From JANNYA01 sp031422315 (GTDB taxonomy: Bacteria > Pseudomonadota > Gammaproteobacteria > Xanthomonadales > SZUA-5), in contig JANOQN010000003.1 of NCBI GenBank assembly GCA_031422315.1, forward strand, positions 1 through 64,000: a DNA stretch of 64,000 nt, written 5' to 3'. This document shows positions 59,542 to 64,000 of this stretch, in pieces (the first letter of the stretch is position 1; each line of letters opens with the position of its first letter). The translations under genes were made by a program, and so were the position numbers. A model generated the notes under the pieces. It was given only the letters and a program-made list of their open reading frames with translations. It had not been told where the DNA came from and made no database searches.

Positions 59542-61467
59542 CTAACCCCCATTCAAATACCGCAAAACCTGCTGTGCCAAGGCGTCCACCGTTTGATCCG
59601 CAGTATGCAGATGCAATTCAGGTTTCTTAGGTAACTCATAAGGCGCATCAATGCCGGTGAAGTTTTGAATTTGGCCCGCGCGGGCTTTGGCGTATAGGCC
59701 TTTGACATCGCGCGCTTCTGCCAATATCAGTGGTGTGTCGACAAAAATCTCGACAAATTCAACGCCCGCTTGCGCTATCAACGCCCGCGCGGCACCGCGC
59801 TCAGCCTGCATGGGTGAAATGCAGCTGACCAATACCAGCAAGCCGGCATCAACCATCAAGCCGGCAACTGCGGCCATGCGGCGGACATTTTCGGCGCGGC
59901 CTGCATCGCTAAAATCTAAGTCTTGATTCAAGCCGTGCCGCAGGTTGTCGCCATCCAGCAGGTAGGTATGCAAACCCTGTTGCTGAAGTTCTTGTTCCAC
60001 CGCGCTCGCCAAGGTGGATTTACCAGCGCCCGATAACCCGGTAAACCAAAGGCAGCGCGGTGTTTGCCGAAGATGCTGCGCCCGCAGCTCGCGATTGACC
60101 GTATGTGCATGCCAAACGACGGTTTTAGCGGGTGCCTGCGGCGTTAGAATGGTGCCAGCAGCAACGGTTGCGTTATCCAATCGGTCAATCAAAATGAAGC
60201 TGGCCAATGCCGGTGCATAGCCTGATTTCGCAAAACTCGTGCAGGCGATGGCTTGATCCAGTTGCAACACGCAGCTGGCAATTTCATTGAGCCCCAAATG
60301 CGCGCTTGAAAGCTTGGCTTGCGTGTTGATATCAAGCTGATGCTGAATTTCAACGACTCGGGCGGCGACTGTTTTAGTCGCAAGTTTGAGCAAATAGCTG
60401 CGCCCGATTTCTAGCGGCGCTTCATGCATCCACAGCACGTGCGCAACGAGTTGATCGCTCAATGTCAAACCAGCGGTGCCAGCAGCCATGCTCGGTTCCG
60501 GCAAGCCTACAATGCAATCGCCTCGGCTCATGTCATGCTCATCTGCCAAGCATAGCGTGATCGCTTCACCTACCTGCGCGGAAAATTGCGGCGTGCCCGC
60601 GCATAGAATTTGACTTACTGTGCTGCGCTTATTGGACGGCAACAAATCTACCGCATCACCTACTGAAATCTGGCCCTGTGCGATCGTTCCTGCATAGCCG
60701 CGAAAGCTGGCATTCGGTCGGCTTACCCACTGCACCGGCATTTGAAACAAGCTTTGCTGATTCGCTTGATTGGGCACGATATTCTCTAGCGTTTCAAGCA
60801 AGCTAGCGCCATCGTACCAGGGCATTTTGCTGGACAGCTGAGCTAGGTTGTCACCCAACAATGCACTAATGGGAATTGCTTGAACTTGGGTAATGCCAAG
60901 TTGCTGCGCGAGCGCTTGATAGTCGTCCACAATGGCTTGAAAAGGTGCCTGCTGGAAGTCAACTAAGTCCATTTTATTAACCGCTAACACCACCTGGCGA
61001 ATCCCCAGTAGTGCCGCAATAAAGCTGTGCCGACAGGTTTGCTCAAGCAGGCCTTTTCGCGCGTCGACCAATACGATCGCGACATCAGCGGTAGAAGCGC
61101 CCGTCGCCATATTGCGGGTGTACTGCGCATGGCCCGGGCAATCCGCCAGAATGAATTTGCGTTTGGCGGTGTCGAAAAATCGGTACGCCACATCAATGGT
61201 GATGCCCTGCTCACGCTCGGCCTGCAAGCCATCCACCAGTAAGGCGAAATCAAGCGCGCCGTTTTGCGTGCCAAAGCGCTTGGAATCGCGCCCGAGCGCG
61301 GCCATTTGATCGTCCAAAATCAGCTTACTGTCATACAGCAACCTCCCAATCAGCGTACTTTTACCATCATCGACGCTGCCGCAAGTAATCAGCCTTAGCA
61401 GTGGTTTTTGCTCATGCTGACGAAAATACTGCTCAACGCTGTGGGCTGCGGTGTCATGCTCAAACAT
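59542..61467 (-). CDS. cysN: Bifunctional sulfate adenylyltransferase subunit 1 / APS kinase
   Basis: 641 residues, a CysN-CysC fusion (NodQ-like). The N-terminal GTPase has GSVDDGKSTLIGRLL (G1), DCPGH (G3) and NKMD (G4). The C-terminal kinase (about 470-641) has FTGLSGAGKSTLA and DGDNLRHGLN. The GTPase helps CysD form APS; the kinase turns APS into PAPS. cysD overlaps its start by one base (TGATG). Confidence 0.97.
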   Translation of the reverse strand: MFEHDTAAHSVEQYFRQHEQKPLLRLITCGSVDDGKSTLIGRLLYDSKLILDDQMAALGRDSKRFGTQNGALDFALLVDGLQAEREQGITIDVAYRFFDTAKRKFILADCPGHAQYTRNMATGASTADVAIVLVDARKGLLEQTCRHSFIAALLGIRQVVLAVNKMDLVDFQQAPFQAIVDDYQALAQQLGITQVQAIPISALLGDNLAQLSSKMPWYDGASLLETLENIVPNQANQQSLFQMPVQWVSRPNASFRGYAGTIAQGQISVGDAVDLLPSNKRSTVSQILCAGTPQFSAQVGEAITLCLADEHDMSRGDCIVGLPEPSMAAGTAGLTLSDQLVAHVLWMHEAPLEIGRSYLLKLATKTVAARVVEIQHQLDINTQAKLSSAHLGLNEIASCVLQLDQAIACTSFAKSGYAPALASFILIDRLDNATVAAGTILTPQAPAKTVVWHAHTVNRELRAQHLRQTPRCLWFTGLSGAGKSTLASAVEQELQQQGLHTYLLDGDNLRHGLNQDLDFSDAGRAENVRRMAAVAGLMVDAGLLVLVSCISPMQAERGAARALIAQAGVEFVEIFVDTPLILAEARDVKGLYAKARAGQIQNFTGIDAPYELPKKPELHLHTADQTVDALAQQVLRYLNGG

Positions 61468-62435
61468 CAGAAGTAGCCCTCTTGCTTTTTCAGTTCCATC
61501 GACGCATTGGCGTCTTGATCAATCAAACGGCCCTGGCGCTCGGAGGTGTTCGCCGTGAGCATTTCCGCAATCACTTTTTCTAAGGTGTTGGCCGATGATT
61601 CAATCGCACCGGTTAGCGGATAGCAGCCCAGCGTGCGAAAGCGTACATTGCGCCTTTCTAGCGTTTCATTCGCGCGCAGGGTGAGCCGCGCGTCATCTTG
61701 CATGATCCACATGCCATCACGCCAAAGCACATCGCGCGGCTTGGCTAAATAGAGCGATGGCACCGCGATTTTTTCCCGGTAAATGTAAAGCCACACGTCA
61801 AGCTCGGTCCAGTTAGAAATCGGAAATACCCGCACCGATTCGCCCGCGTGCGTGCGGGTATTGTAAAGCTGCCAAAGTTCAGGCCGCTGGTTTTTTGGAT
61901 CCCATCGATGTGCGCTGCTTCGAAAGGAAAAGATGCGCTCTTTCGCGCGGGATTTTTCTTCATCCCGGCGGGCTCCGCCAATGGCGGCGTCAAAACCATG
62001 CAGATCAAGCGCCTTTTTCAGCGCTTGCGTTTTCATGATGTCGGTATGCAAGCTGGCACCATGGGTTAACGGGCTAAGCTTTAGCGTTTCGCCATCTGGG
62101 TTTTTATACACGTGCAATTCTGCGTTATGAATTGCCGCTTGGCGATCTCGAAAACGCAGCATCTCTTGAAACTTCCAGCCGGTGTCTACATGCAAAAGTG
62201 GCATGGGAATATTGCCGGGCGCAAACGCCTTTTTCATCAGATGCAGCAGCACCGAGCTGTCTTTGCCGACTGAGTACAAAAGCACCGGCTTGCGAAACTC
62301 TGACGCCACTTCGCGGAGGATAAAAATGGCCTCGGCTTCTAAGCGATCTAGATGCGATAGCACGCGCCTTGGTGGCTGCGCTTGCTCTTCAAATTCAACG
62401 GCTTCGATGGCCGGAGCGGGTTGTTTGAGGGTCAT
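61467..62435 (-). CDS. cysD: Sulfate adenylyltransferase subunit 2
   Basis: 322 residues. The PP-loop motif LLYSVGKDSSVLLHL and IGGARRDEEKSRAKER mark the ATP sulfurylase catalytic subunit. Its stop overlaps the cysNC start by one base, so they are co-translated. The TauE/SafE-like gene lies 14 nt upstream on the same strand. Confidence 0.97.
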   Translation of the reverse strand: MTLKQPAPAIEAVEFEEQAQPPRRVLSHLDRLEAEAIFILREVASEFRKPVLLYSVGKDSSVLLHLMKKAFAPGNIPMPLLHVDTGWKFQEMLRFRDRQAAIHNAELHVYKNPDGETLKLSPLTHGASLHTDIMKTQALKKALDLHGFDAAIGGARRDEEKSRAKERIFSFRSSAHRWDPKNQRPELWQLYNTRTHAGESVRVFPISNWTELDVWLYIYREKIAVPSLYLAKPRDVLWRDGMWIMQDDARLTLRANETLERRNVRFRTLGCYPLTGAIESSANTLEKVIAEMLTANTSERQGRLIDQDANASMELKKQEGYF

Positions 62436-62449
62436 AATGGGCGCGATCC

Positions 62450-63196
62450 TTAAGCGTTTAACGAGCGGAAAATAGTTAGGCTACTTAGGCCCATGACGAG
62501 TGCGCCTATACAAAACATGAGCGCTCTAGGATTGGCTTTTCCAACAAACCACGCGCCTAGTGGCGCAGCAATAAGCCCGCCAACGGCGAGCGCCGCGACG
62601 TAACCCAGATGCGAAAAGCCCACGGTGAATAGAAATACGCTGGACGCTGCGGCAGAAATAAAGAACTCCAGCGCGCTCACGCTGCCCACGGCAAAGCGAA
62701 ACTCCAGCCCGCGCATCAACAAATTACTGGTCACAATCGGGCCCCAACCACCGCCGCCTGCGCCATCAGCGGCACCGCCAAAAAAACCCAGTACGGATAG
62801 ATTGCCGCGCCTAATCAGCACCGGCGCGTTAATCGCCGCCTTGATCAAAATGGATACCCCCAGCAGAAATAAGTAGCCAGACACCCATGGCGCTAGAACT
62901 TTGCCATCAACTAGGCTGAGCAACAGTGCGCCGGATGCAGCGCCCAACATGCCCGGAATCAGCAAGCGCTTAAACACGCCGCGATCAATGTTGCCAAACG
63001 CATGGTGTGACACTGCCGAAGCGCCGCTGGTAAAGCATTCTGCCGCATGCACGGTAGCGCCAACCATGAGCGGCGGCAGGCCAAAGCTCAGCAACAAACT
63101 TGACGCCACCACGCCATAGGCCATGCCTAAGGATCCGTCTACCAGCTGTGCGGCAAAACCAATGGCGACTAGCGCAAGTAATAGCTGGATGGTCAT
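62450..63196 (-). CDS. TauE/SafE-family sulfite/sulfonate-type transporter
   Basis: 248 residues with 7-8 helices. The family repeats appear in two halves (GFAAQLVDGSLGMAYG; GFFGGAADGAGGGGWGP). It is probably the sulfur-compound membrane carrier of this operon (TauE/SafE, then cysD, then cysNC), given its neighbours. Direction of transport is not known. ATG 63196 is preferred over TTG 63205. Confidence 0.88.
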   Translation of the reverse strand: MTIQLLLALVAIGFAAQLVDGSLGMAYGVVASSLLLSFGLPPLMVGATVHAAECFTSGASAVSHHAFGNIDRGVFKRLLIPGMLGAASGALLLSLVDGKVLAPWVSGYLFLLGVSILIKAAINAPVLIRRGNLSVLGFFGGAADGAGGGGWGPIVTSNLLMRGLEFRFAVGSVSALEFFISAAASSVFLFTVGFSHLGYVAALAVGGLIAAPLGAWFVGKANPRALMFCIGALVMGLSSLTIFRSLNA

Positions 63197-63353
63197 TGGG
63201 TCCAATGGGGTAAACGCGAATTTGATGCCAGCAATCTAAGCAATCCGCTTTGAATCGCCAAAGCACCAAAGGTTATGGCGCTATAACCAATCGTCCTTTT
63301 AGGCACGCAAACGCAAACGCTACCCTAGCCAGATTCTTCTTTGATACGCTGGC

Positions 63354-64000
63354 ATGCCAACAAACTCATCCGCTGCTGTTACTCAGATTGCGCCGCCCGG
63401 TGTAGGCGCGTTAGCCCTGCCTGAGCGCACCTTAGCTGAGCTACAGCAGCTGGCCGAATCGCTTGACGCGGCAAAGCTGTGGTGGGTGTCTGGATATTTC
63501 GCAGGCTTGGCGCAGGCAAGCGCGTCAATGCAATCTACCAGCCAACTGGCTAAGTTGCCGACTAGCGTGCCCGTGGCGGCTGCGGACTCGCGCCTGGTTA
63601 CGGTGGTATATGGCTCACAAACCGGCAATGCCAAGCGTATCGCTGAGAACTTAGCGACAGGCTTGAGCGCTGAGCATTTGCCGATGCGTTTGTTGTCAGC
63701 GGCAGATTACCCGCATCGTGAGCTTGCTAACGAGCGTTTTCTGGTGGTGGTTATTAGCACGCACGGCGATGGCGATCCGCCCGATGATGCGCGCAGCTTT
63801 TTGGATTTTATCGGCAGCCGCCGCGCACCCGCTTTGCCGCAGCTGAGCTACGCCATTTTGGCACTCGGGGATTCTAGCTATCCGCAGTTTTGTGCGGTAG
63901 GTAAGCAGCTAGGCGCAAGACTGCATGCACTCGGGGCAAAGCCTTGGACGCCGGTGCAGGAAGCGGATGTGGATATCGCAAAAGTTGCCGAGCCTTGGCA
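63354..64000 (+). CDS. cysJ: Sulfite reductase flavoprotein alpha subunit, 5' part
   Basis: Runs off the window end. Visible residues: an N-terminal region, then the flavodoxin domain with YGSQTGNAKRIAEN (FMN phosphate loop), STHGDGDPPDDA and LGDSSYPQFC. CysJ passes electrons from NADPH via FAD and FMN to CysI, whose gene would be expected further right. ATG 63354 gives a plausible start; no strong ribosome site is seen. Confidence 0.92.
   Translation, partial: MPTNSSAAVTQIAPPGVGALALPERTLAELQQLAESLDAAKLWWVSGYFAGLAQASASMQSTSQLAKLPTSVPVAAADSRLVTVVYGSQTGNAKRIAENLATGLSAEHLPMRLLSAADYPHRELANERFLVVVISTHGDGDPPDDARSFLDFIGSRRAPALPQLSYAILALGDSSYPQFCAVGKQLGARLHALGAKPWTPVQEADVDIAKVAEPW

Overview
The window looks like a chromosomal segment of a gram-negative proteobacterium with moderate GC (about 55% by eye). 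The best guess is a gammaproteobacterium near Lysobacterales/Xanthomonadales. That rests on the RpoD N-terminal style, a short NAD kinase of the type recalled from Xanthomonas, a fused CysNC, one-piece CysG, Coq7, a POT peptide transporter, ECF sigma/Ser-Thr kinase pairing, ADOP-type permeases and a secreted protein ending in a ...GFE tail. A betaproteobacterium is not excluded. No rRNA, tRNA, CRISPR array, prophage or complete insertion sequence was seen.

Layout. 1-7.8 kb: end of an IPTL-CTERM-like surface protein with a strong terminator, argS plus a SPOR-domain gene, purD, an AT-richer glycosyltransferase, and the purE-purK operon. 7.9-18.4 kb: TMEM43-like membrane protein, cpdB, a DUF3592-like protein, sseA, a cluster of palindromic repeats, rpoD, a peptide transporter and a GT2 glycosyltransferase. 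18.5-24.0 kb: a compact four-gene run of cupredoxin-like protein, membrane Ser/Thr kinase with sensor and degenerate cyclase-like domain, outer-membrane porin and double-FHA protein. 24.2-30.7 kb: orphan pxpA, a degraded stretch, a PCMT-like methyltransferase, tolC, obgE, acpP and fabF. 31.1-40.5 kb: a large secreted copper-amine-oxidase-N/DUF4127-like protein, a Fic remnant, a CTERM-like protein, an ADOP permease with a remnant of a second copy, then a radical SAM / HDO-type diiron protein / degenerate acyltransferase cluster. 40.5-45.1 kb: nadK, coq7, and an ECF sigma factor facing a TPR-containing Ser/Thr kinase. 45.2-55.3 kb: mostly lineage-specific secreted, membrane and small proteins, then crcB. 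55.3-64 kb: a sulfate-assimilation region (cysB, cysG, cysNC, cysD, a TauE/SafE transporter, partial cysJ) interrupted by an AbrB/PIN toxin-antitoxin pair.

Main discovery. Seven intergenic sites between 45.2 and 54.3 kb share TGGCGGT, then exactly 16 nt, then CGT, always with T before the CGT. Three intergenic regions carry two such sites back to back, so each looks like a divergent promoter; a seventh precedes a lipoprotein gene. The layout is that of an ECF sigma promoter (-35, 16-nt spacer, CGT-type -10). The only ECF sigma gene in the window lies 3 kb away and is paired with a Ser/Thr kinase. This points to an undescribed kinase-linked ECF regulon of envelope, lipoprotein and small membrane proteins plus a secreted pectin-acetylesterase-like enzyme. 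One regulon gene has been duplicated and truncated together with its promoter. The sigma-to-promoter link is inference; the motif itself is directly visible.

Second in interest are the radical SAM/HDO/acyltransferase trio (38.1-40.5 kb), a possible small-molecule or cofactor pathway, and the cupredoxin-kinase-porin-FHA cassette (18.5-24.0 kb).
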